Shown here piece after piece: positions 28,435 to 39,501 of a stretch of 64,000 nt of DNA. The stretch is from Fervidibacillus halotolerans (GTDB lineage: Bacteria; Bacillota; Bacilli; Bacillales; Caldibacillaceae): assembly GCF_026547205.1 (NCBI RefSeq), contig NZ_CP106877.1, forward strand, positions 1,638,771-1,702,770, in the 5' to 3' direction. Numbering within the stretch: the stretch's first letter is position 1; every line of letters starts with the position of its first letter. A program made the translations under genes and the position numbers. Under the pieces are notes generated by a model. The model saw only the letters and a list, made by a program, of their open reading frames with translations, had not been told where the DNA came from and made no database searches.

Positions 28435-29724
28435 TTATTCAATAAATTCAAATTCAAAATCCAAAATACGAACTAGGTCTCCGTCTTTAGCTCCCCGCTC
28501 CCGAAGTGCATCGTCCACACCTAAACCGCGAAGCTGTCGGGAAAATCGTCTAACCGACTCATCCCGGGAAAAATCGGTCATTTTAAACATTTTTTCAATC
28601 CGTTCTCCTAACAAGCGGAAAGCACCATCTGGATCCCGGGTGATGGAAAAATCCTCCTTTTTCGCCTCATGTTTATATACGACACGGTTAACCCCCGGTT
28701 CATGTTGCTCGTGGGTTAACGGAAATTCTGGCGTTACTTCCAACGTATCTGCAATTGCAAATAACAATTCTCGAATCCCTTCCTTCGTCACGGCAGAAAT
28801 CGGATAAATCGGAATGTCTTCAGTCAAACGTTCCTTGAAATTTCTTAAATTTTCTTCCGCTTCCGGTATATCCATTTTATTTGCAGCGATAATCATCGGT
28901 CGTTCCGTTAAGCGTAAATTATATTCTTTTAGCTCATTGTTGATTTTAACAAAATCTTCGTAAGGATCCCGTCCTTCCACTGCTCCCATATCGATTACAT
29001 GGACGATGACCCGCGTTCGTTCAATATGGCGTAAAAATTGTAAGCCGAGACCTGCACCTTGATGTGCGCCTTCGATAAGGCCCGGTAGATCCGCTATAAC
29101 GAAACTTCTCTGATCATCCGTCTCCACAACACCTAGATTAGGAACGATTGTCGTAAAATGATAATCCGCAATTTTTGGCTTTGCAGAGGATACGATGGAT
29201 AAAAGGGTCGATTTCCCGACACTCGGAAAACCAACGAGTCCTACATCCGCTAGTAATTTCAATTCTAAAACGACATAACGTTCTTGTCCCGGTTCACCCA
29301 TTTCACATATTTCAGGAGCAGGATTTTTCGGTGTGGCAAATCGGGTATTTCCCCGACCTCCTCGACCACCTTTCGCGATAATTGCCTTTTGTCCATGGTG
29401 AACCAAATCGGCAATGATCTCACCCGTATCATCATCTTTGACGACTGTACCCGGTGGCACTTTCACGACTAAATCTATCGCATTTTTTCCATGTTGGTTT
29501 TTCGGCTTTCCATTTTCTCCTTTGCCTGCTTTAAAATGACGTTTATATCGGAAGTCCATCAATGTTCGAAGTCCTTCGTCCACTTGGAAAACGACATCTG
29601 CTCCCTTGCCTCCGTCGCCGCCCGCAGGACCTCCCTTTGGCACGTACTTTTCCCGTCGGAAAGCGACGATGCCATTTCCTCCGTCGCCACCTTTTACATA
29701 GATCTTTACTTGATCAACAAACAT
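28435..29724 (-). CDS. obg: Obg, ribosome-associated GTPase
   Basis: Essential GTPase in 50S maturation and stress signalling. 429 residues from the ATG at 29724; an upstream TTG at 29733 is too near the SD AAGGAG. The glycine-rich Obg fold (about 1-155) is followed by the G domain with GFPSVGKS (165-172 in this numbering), [16 protein letters not shown] (switch II) and NKMD, then the C-terminal OCT domain (about 345-425). It follows spo0B, as in B. subtilis, where Obg is needed for phosphorelay activation. Confidence 0.96.
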   Translation of the reverse strand: MFVDQVKIYVKGGDGGNGIVAFRREKYVPKGGPAGGDGGKGADVVFQVDEGLRTLMDFRYKRHFKAGKGENGKPKNQHGKNAIDLVVKVPPGTVVKDDDTGEIIADLVHHGQKAIIAKGGRGGRGNTRFATPKNPAPEICEMGEPGQERYVVLELKLLADVGLVGFPSVGKSTLLSIVSSAKPKIADYHFTTIVPNLGVVETDDQRSFVIADLPGLIEGAHQGAGLGLQFLRHIERTRVIVHVIDMGAVEGRDPYEDFVKINNELKEYNLRLTERPMIIAANKMDIPEAEENLRNFKERLTEDIPIYPISAVTKEGIRELLFAIADTLEVTPEFPLTHEQHEPGVNRVVYKHEAKKEDFSITRDPDGAFRLLGERIEKMFKMTDFSRDESVRRFSRQLRGLGVDDALRERGAKDGDLVRILDFEFEFIE

Positions 29725-29776
29725 TTCGTACAATTACTCCTTCCTAAAAGGGAAATATGACGATGTAAATAACCGT

Positions 29777-30301
29777 TTACACAACTAGTGAAAATTGAAG
29801 TGTCTCATGATTGAATTGTACATTCTCTATTGTAAAGAAATCTTCAGTTTGTTTTAAAAAAAATTCAATCCGTTTTGAGTCCCGAATTAAACCGGTAAAA
29901 TGAATAAAAATTCGAATTTGTTTATTCATTACTTCCATCATAATATACAGTTCATTCTCTTCACCGATAGAAACCACTTCGTTCATGTTTTTTAAAAATT
30001 GTTGGAACCAGCTAAACAACTTTTCATCCAATGTACCGTCAGCGGTTCCATCCCCGTTTACTTCGTATTTCAAAAGAATCGGGTACGTTTGGAAAGGATA
30101 GGTTAATAAAAAGGTCGATAATTTACGAAAAGGTAAATTGGATAAATTCGCCTCTTGCTTACATTCAAAGATCGTCTCATCAATAATCTCCAACGCTCTT
30201 TTTTCATTTCCCACAGATAAATATGATTGAATTAATTGTAGTTTATTCAACCACTCATGTCGCACATGTCGAAGCAGTTCAATCGGTTCCCAATTTTTCA
30301 T
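29777..30301 (-). CDS. spo0B: Spo0B, sporulation initiation phosphotransferase
   Basis: Passes phosphate from Spo0F to Spo0A. 174 residues. The N-terminal helical hairpin holds LRHVRHEWLNKLQLIQSYLS, in which H15 is the likely phospho-acceptor within the RHEWLNKLQL motif, and a degenerate ATPase-like C-terminal domain follows. The spacing to obg (52 bp to its ATG) supports co-transcription. The SD (AGGGG) is 10 nt from the ATG. The family is poorly conserved, so the motif and position carry the call. Confidence 0.88.
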   Translation of the reverse strand: MKNWEPIELLRHVRHEWLNKLQLIQSYLSVGNEKRALEIIDETIFECKQEANLSNLPFRKLSTFLLTYPFQTYPILLKYEVNGDGTADGTLDEKLFSWFQQFLKNMNEVVSIGEENELYIMMEVMNKQIRIFIHFTGLIRDSKRIEFFLKQTEDFFTIENVQFNHETLQFSLVV

Positions 30302-30468
30302 ATGAACGGCGCCCCTTTAACAATCCGATTTCCACTATCTGATAGTATAGTAACATAAATTTTTTTCTTTCGTTATCGGAATCATCATTTTTAACAAATG
30401 AAATAAGGGGAAAGGTTCATATACGTATATCTTTTGATGAAAAGGAAATTTTAATCCTTTCTTTCACT

Positions 30469-30502
30469 AAAAAAACCCTAACCAGAATGGTTAGAGTTTT
30501 TC
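30469..30502 (-). terminator. Terminator downstream of rpmA
   Basis: Minus strand CTAACC, 5-nt loop, GGTTAGGGTTTTTTT. It ends the rplU-prp-rpmA transcript before spo0B. A matching A-tract makes it symmetrical. Confidence 0.8.
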
Positions 30503-30525
30503 ATCAAGTTAAGAAGTGAAGTGAT

Positions 30526-30831
<306 letters not shown>

Positions 30832-31164
30832 TTATTTGAAGGTAATTTGTATATAGTCAGAATAATTCCGTTCTATGGTTTGTAAAGCAACTAACATCCC
30901 TTTCAGAAGAAGTTGAACCTTTTCTTCCGTTTGTTTCGGTAGACTTTTTGGAACCTCGCAATGGAGGTAGCCCCCGTCACCGCCTTGGGTGATATTTAAA
31001 AGGGTTCCCGTTAATGCTTCCACCGCATTAACAGCACCAAAGGTTACCGCAGAAACACCGGCACAGACGATATCTGAACCTTTTTCTGCAAAATTCGCGT
31101 GACCTTCAACGGTAAAGGATGCAAAATCCTTATCGTTTTTTTGTCGAACCGTTACGGTAATCAT
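30832..31164 (-). CDS. prp: Prp, cysteine protease that matures bL27 (YsxB)
   Basis: 110 residues. GHANFAEKGSDIVCAGVSAV contains the catalytic pair H22 and C34 of the family. It removes the N-terminal extension of bL27, encoded next in the operon; cleavage is essential where the extension exists. The gap to rplU is 10 bp and to rpmA 15 bp, a tight three-gene unit. An AAGG SD precedes the ATG. Confidence 0.95.
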   Translation of the reverse strand: MITVTVRQKNDKDFASFTVEGHANFAEKGSDIVCAGVSAVTFGAVNAVEALTGTLLNITQGGDGGYLHCEVPKSLPKQTEEKVQLLLKGMLVALQTIERNYSDYIQITFK

Positions 31165-31174
31165 CCTTTAAACC

Positions 31175-31483
31175 TTACCCTTGAACTTTTTCGATCGTTA
31201 CCTTCGTATAAGGTTGACGATGACCTTGTTTTTTTCGATAATTTTTCTTCGGCTTATATTTGAAAACAATGATTTTCTTTTGGCGTCCATGTTTTTCGAC
31301 TTTACCGGTGACCGTTGCACCATCGACATATGGAGCACCAACTTTAACACTGTCGCCGCCTACGAAAAGAACCTTATCAAAAGTTACCGTTTCTCCTTCG
31401 GCAGCATCCAATTTTTCAACGTAAATCGTTTGTCCTTCTTCTACTTTTAATTGTTTTCCACCTGTTTCGATAATCGCGTACAT
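31175..31483 (-). CDS. rplU: Ribosomal protein bL21
   Basis: 102 residues from the ATG at 31483 (SD GGGGAGGTG). It begins [17 protein letters not shown] and ends with the basic [28 protein letters not shown] block. The longer open frame upstream runs through the leader hairpins and is not coding. First gene of rplU-prp-rpmA. Confidence 0.97.
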   Translation of the reverse strand: MYAIIETGGKQLKVEEGQTIYVEKLDAAEGETVTFDKVLFVGGDSVKVGAPYVDGATVTGKVEKHGRQKKIIVFKYKPKKNYRKKQGHRQPYTKVTIEKVQG

Positions 31484-31594
31484 TTTTGCACCTCCCCTTA
31501 AACTCAGACTCGCCACGATCGGGTGTTTTACAAAGTGTAAAATCTTTCCATACCCGGTGTGTGCGGTTGTAGCACGGGTGCTACAATACATAAC
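31484..31594 (-). promoter_or_regulatory. Structured leader of rplU (L21-leader type)
   Basis: About 110 nt with nested inverted repeats: TTGTAGC/GCTACAA (31567-31586), TTTTACA/TGTAAAA (31526-31542) enclosed by CGGGT/ACCCG. The position and fold match the autoregulatory ribosomal L21 leader described for Bacillales, in which bL21 is thought to bind its own mRNA. A covariance search would confirm it. Confidence 0.7.
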
Positions 31595-31600
31595 AAATGA

Positions 31601-31629
31601 ATACTAACATAAAACCATTTAAGTGTCAA
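31601..31629 (-). promoter_or_regulatory. Sigma-A promoter of rplU-prp-rpmA
   Basis: TTGACA (31624-31629), 17 bp, TAGTAT (31601-31606) preceded by TGT, a near-consensus promoter with extended -10, starting near 31594 at the beginning of the leader. Confidence 0.85.
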
Positions 31630-31673
31630 TAATAGTTGTTGATTTCCCTCGGTCTATTAGAAAAATTTATCCT

Positions 31674-32531
31674 TTATGAAAATACTTCTCCTACAGTTTG
31701 TTGATGGGGGTGCCGTTCAAAATATGCCTTTAAAAAATCCTTTTCAGTCAATCGTTGTTGCCGATCGTTCCTTTTTACAGTAATCGTATGTTCGGCTTCC
31801 CGATAAAAATGAGAAACGACATTTTGAATCCAGGTTTCGTTATCGACGTAAATTTCCTTTTTCCGCATTCTTCTCCTTGTTTGATCAACATAACGATCGA
31901 TTAAAAAGCGGACGAAGATAAAAGGTATTTTTTTCCATTCATCATGCAATGAAAATAGAAGAAAGCAAAATATAAGCCAACCGTTTAAATGAAAGGGTGA
32001 GAAAACAAGTAAAAAGATTGAATAAAGAAGTAGAATAAGAAAGGATAGAAAAATCGAACGTCTTAAGGCTACAATATACGGAAAAAAATAACAAAAGGAT
32101 AATTGTATCAAACGGCCACCATCTAGAGGAAAAATCGGCAATAAATTAAAAAGAAGAATCATCAAATTATATTGGAGAAATAGATCAACCGTTTGTGAAG
32201 AAAAAAGTGCCAGTTTGTCGAGAAATAATGCACCGATTGTCATCCATAGATGTTGGAAAGGACCTGATAAAACGACGACCAGCTCCTCTTTTAGTGGATG
32301 AGCGCCGCCTTTTTCAAATTCACAAACGCCTCCGAAGGGTAGTAATTGAATCCGCTTAATTTTCCAAGAAAAAAAAACAGCTGCCAACGCATGACCAATT
32401 TCGTGAAAGAAAACGATAAAAAGGAGCATGAGTAAATCGATAAAATGGGCTGTGAAAACAGCGATTATCCCAATGATCCAAAAAAGAGGATGGATATGCA
32501 TCACTTTTATAATGGTGAACAATTTATTCAA
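31674..32531 (-). CDS. spoIVFB: SpoIVFB, site-2 protease that activates pro-sigma-K
   Basis: Intramembrane metalloprotease of the outer forespore membrane. 285 residues, about six TM helices and a C-terminal cytosolic CBS-like domain. Zinc ligands: HEIGH at 43-47 (H43, E44, H47, the same numbers as B. subtilis) and Asp in NLLPIFPLDGGR. The start is TTG at 32531 with AGGTGA 6 nt upstream, overlapping spoIVFA by 8 bp. Confidence 0.93.
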   Translation of the reverse strand: MNKLFTIIKVMHIHPLFWIIGIIAVFTAHFIDLLMLLFIVFFHEIGHALAAVFFSWKIKRIQLLPFGGVCEFEKGGAHPLKEELVVVLSGPFQHLWMTIGALFLDKLALFSSQTVDLFLQYNLMILLFNLLPIFPLDGGRLIQLSFCYFFPYIVALRRSIFLSFLILLLYSIFLLVFSPFHLNGWLIFCFLLFSLHDEWKKIPFIFVRFLIDRYVDQTRRRMRKKEIYVDNETWIQNVVSHFYREAEHTITVKRNDRQQRLTEKDFLKAYFERHPHQQTVGEVFS

Positions 32532-33294
32532 TATTGATCACCTGTACTGGATCGACAAAGGCATCATCCTTTTTAACGGCGAAATAAAACTCTCCCGCAT
32601 CTTTTGTTTGTGAAGATGAAACGATACCGATTGATTCCCCAGCTTGAATCGAGTCGTATGTCCGAACGAATATATCCCCAAGTTTTCCGTACCACGTTTC
32701 AGTCGTATCCGGATGTTGGATGACAACGGTTTTTCCCGTATCTTCCTTTATTCCTGCGAAAATCACAATCCCTTCCTGTACCGCAGTTACTTGTACGTTT
32801 TTCTCCGTCTGGAAGGTCACCCCTTGATGATCAGAATGAAATGTTTCCAATATGACCCCATTGGCAGGTAGGGCAAATTCTCCAGAGCGATTTCTTCGTT
32901 CCTGATCGTCAACGGGGAATAAGGCGAGGGGATGTCCAAAGGTGTTTTCATACCAGCTTACCACTTTTGCAAACTGAAAATCTTTCTCCATCACTTGTTT
33001 AACTATGTTTTTCATCGGTTCCAATGTATTTACAGGTGTTTTATATAGAAGGGCTACTGCGAAAACGAGACATAGAGATAGGAACACTTTCATCAGAAAA
33101 ACTTCCTTTTGAAAGAGAGGATGCCCCTTTCGACCCATGCCCTCAAGGGAGACCCAAGGAATTTGTTCCGGATCTTGATATTCCGTATATGGAAAATATG
33201 TTTCCCTTCCTTTTTTAATTTGCCTCTTTTTATTTCGATTGAGTTGCTTCCTTTTTTCAATTCGTTTTTTAATTTGTTTTCTTCGATTATCCAT
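32524..33294 (-). CDS. spoIVFA: SpoIVFA, regulator of SpoIVFB
   Basis: Holds SpoIVFB inactive with BofA until the SpoIVB signal arrives. 256 residues from the ATG at 33294. A basic N terminus, a TM helix (about 68-86) and an extracytoplasmic degenerate LytM/M23 fold (VQVTAVQEGIVIFAG...TVVIQHPD) are visible; the HxH/HxxxD zinc set of true M23 peptidases is not, so it is non-catalytic. The start is uncertain between ATG 33294 and nearby TTG/GTG codons. Coupled to spoIVFB. Confidence 0.88.
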   Translation of the reverse strand: MDNRRKQIKKRIEKRKQLNRNKKRQIKKGRETYFPYTEYQDPEQIPWVSLEGMGRKGHPLFQKEVFLMKVFLSLCLVFAVALLYKTPVNTLEPMKNIVKQVMEKDFQFAKVVSWYENTFGHPLALFPVDDQERRNRSGEFALPANGVILETFHSDHQGVTFQTEKNVQVTAVQEGIVIFAGIKEDTGKTVVIQHPDTTETWYGKLGDIFVRTYDSIQAGESIGIVSSSQTKDAGEFYFAVKKDDAFVDPVQVINIE

Positions 33295-33336
33295 CAACAC
33301 CAACCCTCTTCAATAGAGTCAATCCCTTTTTTAATC

Positions 33337-33366
33337 ATACTTATGACTTGTCCAAAGAAAGTATGC
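33337..33366 (-). promoter_or_regulatory. Putative sigma-E promoter of spoIVFA-spoIVFB
   Basis: Minus strand GCATAC (33361-33366), then 16 bp between ATA and CATA, and -10 CATAAGTAT (33337-33345). This follows the ATA-N16-CATA pattern of sigma-E, the known regulator of spoIVF in B. subtilis. It lies about 40 bp before the start codon. Confidence 0.45.
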
Positions 33367-33512
33367 AAAGGGATTGTCCGCTAGTAGAAGAAACCGTTTA
33401 ATTCGTCAACGGTCGAAAGGATTGTCTTTTCAAAAGGGGGTTAAAAAGGAAGATATTTTCCACTATTTTCATTGGAGATTGAAAAAAGAAGATCGTATAA
33501 AGGACTTTAGGA

Positions 33513-33550
33513 TGAAAAAAAGAAAAAAGGGAGGTGCATGTCCTCTCCCT
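33513..33550 (-). terminator. Terminator downstream of minD
   Basis: Minus strand AGGGAG, 11-nt loop, CTCCCT, T5CT7. It ends the mreBCD-minCD unit before the spoIVF operon. Confidence 0.78.
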
Positions 33551-33573
33551 GTCGATCTATATCATTGATGGAA

Positions 33574-34377
33574 TTATGTACGAGCACCGAAAAACTTTTT
33601 CAACTTTGTCATCATCCCTTTCGGTGGAGTTTCCAGTTGCTGAAGTGGTACTGATTCCCCAAGTATTCGTCGAGCGATGTTTCGATAGGCGATGCTTGCT
33701 TTACTGTTCGGATTTAAAACGATCGGTTCTCCACTATTAGATGCTTTAATAACTTCTTCGTCATCGGCAATAATTCCAATTAATTCAATCGCTAAAATAT
33801 TTGTCACTTCATCAATATCCAGCATATCGCCTTTTTTTACCATGTTTGTGCGAATGCGATTAATGATTAATTTCGGAGGTTCAATCGGTTTCTTTTCCAA
33901 CAAACCGATAATCCGATCAGCATCACGAACTGCAGACACTTCTGGAGTTGTGACCACGATTGCTTTATCGGCCCCAGCTACAGCATTTTGAAACCCTTGT
34001 TCAATACCTGCTGGACAATCGATAATAATAAAATCAAAGGTTTGTTTTAATTCCGAAACGATTTTTTTCATTTGCTCTTCTGTAACCGCACTTTTGTCAC
34101 TACTTTGTGCTGCAGGGAGCAAATATAATTGATCTTCAAAACGTTTATCTTTCACTAATGCCTGTTGGAGTTTACACTGTCCCTTTGCCACATCTACTAG
34201 ATCATAAATAATCCGATTTTCCAGCCCTAACACGACATCTAAGTTTCTAAGTCCAATATCCGTATCAACTAAGCAGACCTTTTTCCCTTGTAAAGCTAAA
34301 GCGGTCCCAATATTGGCTGAGGAAGTCGTTTTCCCCACGCCACCTTTTCCGGAAGTAATGACAATCGCTTCTCCCAC
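33574..34377 (-). CDS. minD: Septum-site determining ATPase MinD
   Basis: 267 residues. The deviant Walker A KGGVGKTT is at 11-18, and DTDIGLRNLD (39-48) and DCPAGIEQGF follow. A C-terminal amphipathic helix (TKLKKFFG) targets the membrane. The start is GTG at 34377 directly after the minC stop, with AGGAGG 7 nt before it. It works with MinC to block polar division. Confidence 0.96.
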   Translation of the reverse strand: MGEAIVITSGKGGVGKTTSSANIGTALALQGKKVCLVDTDIGLRNLDVVLGLENRIIYDLVDVAKGQCKLQQALVKDKRFEDQLYLLPAAQSSDKSAVTEEQMKKIVSELKQTFDFIIIDCPAGIEQGFQNAVAGADKAIVVTTPEVSAVRDADRIIGLLEKKPIEPPKLIINRIRTNMVKKGDMLDIDEVTNILAIELIGIIADDEEVIKASNSGEPIVLNPNSKASIAYRNIARRILGESVPLQQLETPPKGMMTKLKKFFGART

Positions 34378-35055
34378 TTAGATTCCTCCTTCCATGAATC
34401 GATTTAAATTCGGCCGGATCGAACGTAAAGCAGCCAATCGATCAATAATGATTTGTCGATTTTCATCAATATAGGCACACTCCGATTCTTGACGACGAAT
34501 TTCATCTTGGTCCGGTGCCCGATTTAGGCAATCGGCAATGCGAAGCTGCATCGGGTTCATATTCGATGCGCAAATAACCGCCTCTTCATTGCCGTCACAT
34601 CCAGCATGGGCAATTCCTTTTAATGCTCCGAGGATGAAAATATTCCCCCTTGCTACGACTTTTCCACCCGGGTTCACATCACCGATTAACAACAAGTCTC
34701 CCATTACTTTCAAAATTTGCCCGGAGCGTACTACTTTATTTACGACATGGATTTCCGACTCCTGCTTCATTCGTTCCGCGTCTTCTTTTAATATGACATT
34801 CGACTCAATGGATTCAATATGTAAATGATGATGAAAATGGACTAATTTTTCAATTTCTTTTTGTTGTTCTTTCGTTAAAATGCGGTTACCTGTATGGACG
34901 CGCACATGAACCGATCGGGAATCCTCATCGTTCTTTTGCCCGGATAGTTTTTCTTCTAACTCCTTTAGCAACTCAGAAAAGGAACAACTATCATCAAGGA
35001 GCAATAATAACCCGTCTTTTGTTCCTTTCATAATGACTTTTTGCGTCTTTATCAT
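34378..35055 (-). CDS. minC: Septum-site determining protein MinC
   Basis: FtsZ assembly inhibitor recruited by MinD. 225 residues from the ATG at 35055 (SD GAGGTG), matching B. subtilis MinC (226); the open frame to 35130 is an unsupported extension. The N-terminal domain begins MIKTQKVIMKGTKDG, and the C-terminal beta-helix carries VRSGQILKVMGDLLLIGDVNPGG and GSLKGIAHAG-like text (GALKGIAHAGCDGN). Confidence 0.94.
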   Translation of the reverse strand: MIKTQKVIMKGTKDGLLLLLDDSCSFSELLKELEEKLSGQKNDEDSRSVHVRVHTGNRILTKEQQKEIEKLVHFHHHLHIESIESNVILKEDAERMKQESEIHVVNKVVRSGQILKVMGDLLLIGDVNPGGKVVARGNIFILGALKGIAHAGCDGNEEAVICASNMNPMQLRIADCLNRAPDQDEIRRQESECAYIDENRQIIIDRLAALRSIRPNLNRFMEGGI

Positions 35056-35256
35056 GCTTGCTTTCACCTCAACATAATAAAATTCAACAAAAGCCGGGCA
35101 TTTCCCTTTTTTGCCAATCAAATTTTTCATTCATTAGAAAAAATCGTCCTATGTTTCTAACGTGACGAAAAAAGGGAAGAAGATTCCAAACTTTCGTAAG
35201 TAAACCATCATAACTGGGACGAAAATACATGAAGTGAATCTCTTGTATAACAATCG

Positions 35257-35796
35257 CTACGTTTGAAACATACCTTTCTCTTCATCTCTTTGTTTTTTAA
35301 TTTTTTTAAAATAGTTTCTAAGCGGATAAAAAACGATTACGTAAAAGGTGAAATTCATTATGAGGGTTGGAAACAATCTTTCTGATACGAAAGATTGAAC
35401 CGATTGGTCAGTTATTTGTAACGCATAATAAAAGGCGTAAATACCAAAATCAAAAATGGTAATACCGAATAAACTCACGATCGTTACAATAATAAAATAA
35501 GGATGGACAGATTTCATTATTTTTGAAATCACATAAACGGTTGCCGGATACCAAAATAGATGAACGCCTAAAATGTCAACAAATACAATATCAACAACTA
35601 ACCCCATAACAAACGAATAAATATATGCTGACTTTTCATCGTAATAAATGGCTTGTAATAGAAAAAAAATGAGTAGAAAGCGAGGGACGAACACCCAATT
35701 TTCAGAAAATAAAAAGGAAGGAAAAAAATTGGTGAAATTACTTTCAATGCCGAAAAAAATAATTGTAAAAATCGGAATCAACCAATTTTTGTTCAT
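35257..35796 (-). CDS. mreD: Rod-shape determining protein MreD
   Basis: 179 residues with about five TM helices and few charged residues. Part of the elongasome with MreB and MreC. Its start overlaps the mreC stop by 4 bp. It is followed by about 200 bp before minC, in which I see no clear terminator, so minCD may be read through from mreB as in B. subtilis. Confidence 0.9.
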   Translation of the reverse strand: MNKNWLIPIFTIIFFGIESNFTNFFPSFLFSENWVFVPRFLLIFFLLQAIYYDEKSAYIYSFVMGLVVDIVFVDILGVHLFWYPATVYVISKIMKSVHPYFIIVTIVSLFGITIFDFGIYAFYYALQITDQSVQSFVSERLFPTLIMNFTFYVIVFYPLRNYFKKIKKQRDEEKGMFQT

Positions 35797-36665
35797 TGTC
35801 CATCCTCCGATTCGTCGATATCTGTCGGTTGATCCATCATCCGTTCGACGACAATGACATGTTCGAAGGAATAAAAATTCGCAGCAGGCTTCACATATGC
35901 CGTTTTTGTCAAGCCATATTGATCAGCCTCAACTTTTACGACTTCCCCAATCGAAAGACCTTTTGGATACACGCCGCCTAAACCGGATGTCATCACAGTC
36001 ATTCCTTGTTCAACTTCTTTATCTGAGGGAATTTGCTTAACCAATAACATTTGCTGTTTCTCATCATAACCTTCCACGATTCCGTAAATCGGTTCCTCCC
36101 CTTGAATGGAGACATGGATCTTATTCGTTCTTTCTTCCGTCGTTAACAGTTGAACCGTTGATGTCGTTTTTCCAACACTTTTTATTTTTCCAATCATTCC
36201 ATCGGCAGTAATGACAGCCATATTTTTTTTAATTCCGTGAATCTCACCTTTGTCGATAATAAGCGAATCATTCCAAAGGTCATGTGAACGAGCGATTACC
36301 GAGGCCTCTCTAGATTTATAAGAAGCTAAATCCTTTTCTTTCTCCAAAATTTTTTTCAATTCCTCATTTTCCTGTTTCAGCCTTTCCACATCAACCTTTA
36401 ATTGGGCATATTCATCAAGCCTGCTTTTTAATCGTTCATTTTCTTCATATGTACGGGATAAATCTTGAACATTGTCGACGAAGCCCGCAACAAAATGTGC
36501 GGGCTTTGCGACGATAGTTTGCACAAAGCCGGCAGTATCTTTAATAAACTGCTCAGGCCATGATAGGCTATCTCTTTCCCTTAAGGAAAAACCAATCAAT
36601 GCCACTAAAAGAATAATCCCTACCAATAAAATGACAAGCCTTTTGTTCATAAAAAACTGTGGCAC
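35793..36665 (-). CDS. mreC: Rod-shape determining protein MreC
   Basis: 290 residues. One TM helix (about 9-27), a coiled coil (about 70-115, rich in heptad Leu and Glu/Lys), then the beta-barrel domain with LTTEERTNKIHVSIQGEEPIYGIVEGY and TSGLGGVYPKGLSIGEV. The start is GTG at 36665 with GAGGTG 6 nt upstream. It scaffolds the cell-wall elongation machinery outside the membrane. Confidence 0.94.
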   Translation of the reverse strand: MPQFFMNKRLVILLVGIILLVALIGFSLRERDSLSWPEQFIKDTAGFVQTIVAKPAHFVAGFVDNVQDLSRTYEENERLKSRLDEYAQLKVDVERLKQENEELKKILEKEKDLASYKSREASVIARSHDLWNDSLIIDKGEIHGIKKNMAVITADGMIGKIKSVGKTTSTVQLLTTEERTNKIHVSIQGEEPIYGIVEGYDEKQQMLLVKQIPSDKEVEQGMTVMTSGLGGVYPKGLSIGEVVKVEADQYGLTKTAYVKPAANFYSFEHVIVVERMMDQPTDIDESEDGQ

Positions 36666-36685
36666 GATTTACACCTCTTCATTTC

Positions 36686-37768
<1,083 letters not shown>

Positions 37769-37883
37769 TCAATAATTTACGAAAAATGAACGTATTCGTT
37801 ATCTATCGTACGATCCGCCCAAGGACGTTTTAATAAACCAAGCCATAGACATAATTATATATCAATATCCAAAAAAATAATAG

Positions 37884-38609
37884 TTACAAATAACCCTTTT
37901 CTTTCATACTAACATATCTTTTATCTCCGATGATAATATGATCCAAAATTTCAATGCCCAAAATTTTTCCACTTTCTACTAACCGTTTCGTTACTTCAAT
38001 ATCTTCTCGACTCGGTGTCGGATCGCCTGAAGGATGATTGTGAAGACAAATAATGGAAGCGGCAGATCGTCGGAAGGCTTCGCGGAAAATTTCCCTCGGA
38101 TGGACGATGGATGCATTTAAGCTTCCGATAAAAATCGTTTGCCGATGGAGTACTTGATTTTTCGTATTCAAATAGAGACAAACGAAATGTTCTTGGGTTA
38201 AAAAACGCATATCTTCCATTACATATTTTGCCCCATCTTCAGGCGAACGGATTACATACCGGTCGTGATAAGCTAAATTCGCAATCCTTCGACCTAATTC
38301 AACAGCGGCAAGTATTTGAATCGCCTTTGCCGTTCCAATCCCCTTCAACTGAGTTAATTCATCTAAAGAAGCATCCGTTAGCATTCGCAATCCATTAAAA
38401 TGTTTCAATAATCGTTGGGATAATTGGAGAACAGATTCGGATTTCGATCCGGTTCGAAGCAAAATAGCCAGAAGCTCTTGATTGGAGAGACTTTTGGGAC
38501 CTTGGTGGATAAATCGTTCCCGAGGTCTTTCTTCCTTTGGAAAATCTTTAATGAACAACGAATCCACGGATATGTTTATAACCTCCTTTTTTAGCTTTTC
38601 ATTATGCAA
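37884..38609 (-). CDS. radC: RadC-family JAB1/MPN-domain protein (YsxA)
   Basis: A helix-hairpin-helix region (LKGIGTAKAIQILAAVELGRRI, about 90-111) and a C-terminal JAB domain with the metal motif HNHPSGDPTPSREDI. Historically linked to repair, but the biochemical role is unresolved. The start is uncertain: TTG at 38609 has AAAGGA about 11 nt upstream, while the strongest SD (AAAGGAGG, internal) faces no normal start codon within 5-12 nt; GTG at 38567 is another option and aligns with shorter homologues. Confidence 0.9.
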   Translation of the reverse strand: MHNEKLKKEVINISVDSLFIKDFPKEERPRERFIHQGPKSLSNQELLAILLRTGSKSESVLQLSQRLLKHFNGLRMLTDASLDELTQLKGIGTAKAIQILAAVELGRRIANLAYHDRYVIRSPEDGAKYVMEDMRFLTQEHFVCLYLNTKNQVLHRQTIFIGSLNASIVHPREIFREAFRRSAASIICLHNHPSGDPTPSREDIEVTKRLVESGKILGIEILDHIIIGDKRYVSMKEKGYL

Positions 38610-38653
38610 ACTGATTTTTGCTTCCTTTCAAAGACGTAAAGATCCTTGAATAA

Positions 38654-39235
38654 TTAGTTTTTCTCATTTTTAAAAGGATATCCCATTTTTTTCAGTACAC
38701 GATAAACCTTTCCAATTGGAAATCCGACGACCGAATAATAATCACCGTGTATTTTTTTTACAAAAAGAGCCCCGTATCCTTGGATCGCGTAGCCACCTGC
38801 TTTATCAAAGGGTTCTCCCGATTGAATGTAACGGTCGATTTCTTCATCGGACAGTTCCCAAAAAGTCACATCTGCTTTTCCCACAAATAGCTCCTGTTGT
38901 TCTTCGTGTAAAATAGCCGTTCCTGTATATACGGTATGTGTTTTTCCGGATAGAGAGTTGAGCATGTTTTTCGCTTCTTGGGCATTCCTTGGCTTCCCCA
39001 AAATTTCATTCCCTATGGTGACGATTGTATCAGCACCAATAACATAAGAGTTATGATAATCTTTCGCCACCGCTTTTGCTTTTTTTCGTGCCAGATTCAT
39101 AACCGTCTCCTCGGGGGAAGAAAATTGATCCATCCGTTCATCCACTTCGGCAGCTATCACATCGAAGGGTTGTTGAAGCAATTTTAATAGTTCTTTCCTT
39201 CGCGGTGAAGAAGATGCTAAGATGAGTTGTGTCAA
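38654..39235 (-). CDS. maf: Maf-family nucleoside triphosphate pyrophosphatase
   Basis: Hydrolyses dTTP, UTP and modified pyrimidine nucleotides; overexpression blocks septation in B. subtilis. 193 residues from TTG at 39235. The SD AAGGTG is only 1 nt from the ATG at 39241 but about 7 nt from this TTG, and MTQLILASSSPRRKELL then aligns with B. subtilis Maf from residue 1. SSSPRRKELL (8-17) and VIGADTIV carry the active site. Confidence 0.94.
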   Translation of the reverse strand: MTQLILASSSPRRKELLKLLQQPFDVIAAEVDERMDQFSSPEETVMNLARKKAKAVAKDYHNSYVIGADTIVTIGNEILGKPRNAQEAKNMLNSLSGKTHTVYTGTAILHEEQQELFVGKADVTFWELSDEEIDRYIQSGEPFDKAGGYAIQGYGALFVKKIHGDYYSVVGFPIGKVYRVLKKMGYPFKNEKN

Positions 39236-39501
39236 ATCCATTCACCTTCTCTTCATTTTTTCATTGAGCGGATCTCCGTCCCGTTCAAAATACGTACAAA
39301 AGGGAGATACTTACGTATTATCGTAACAAACAGCCCTTCGACAAACAATGACAGAAACATCAATTTTCCATTAGAAAAATAACAATTTTCAATAGGAACC
39401 TAAGGGCAAATTGAATCTTTGATCGATTTTTGACAAAGGAAATTGAATTTTAGCACACCTTTCTTTTAAAAAATTTCCTCTTCACCGATCATCATAACCC
39501 T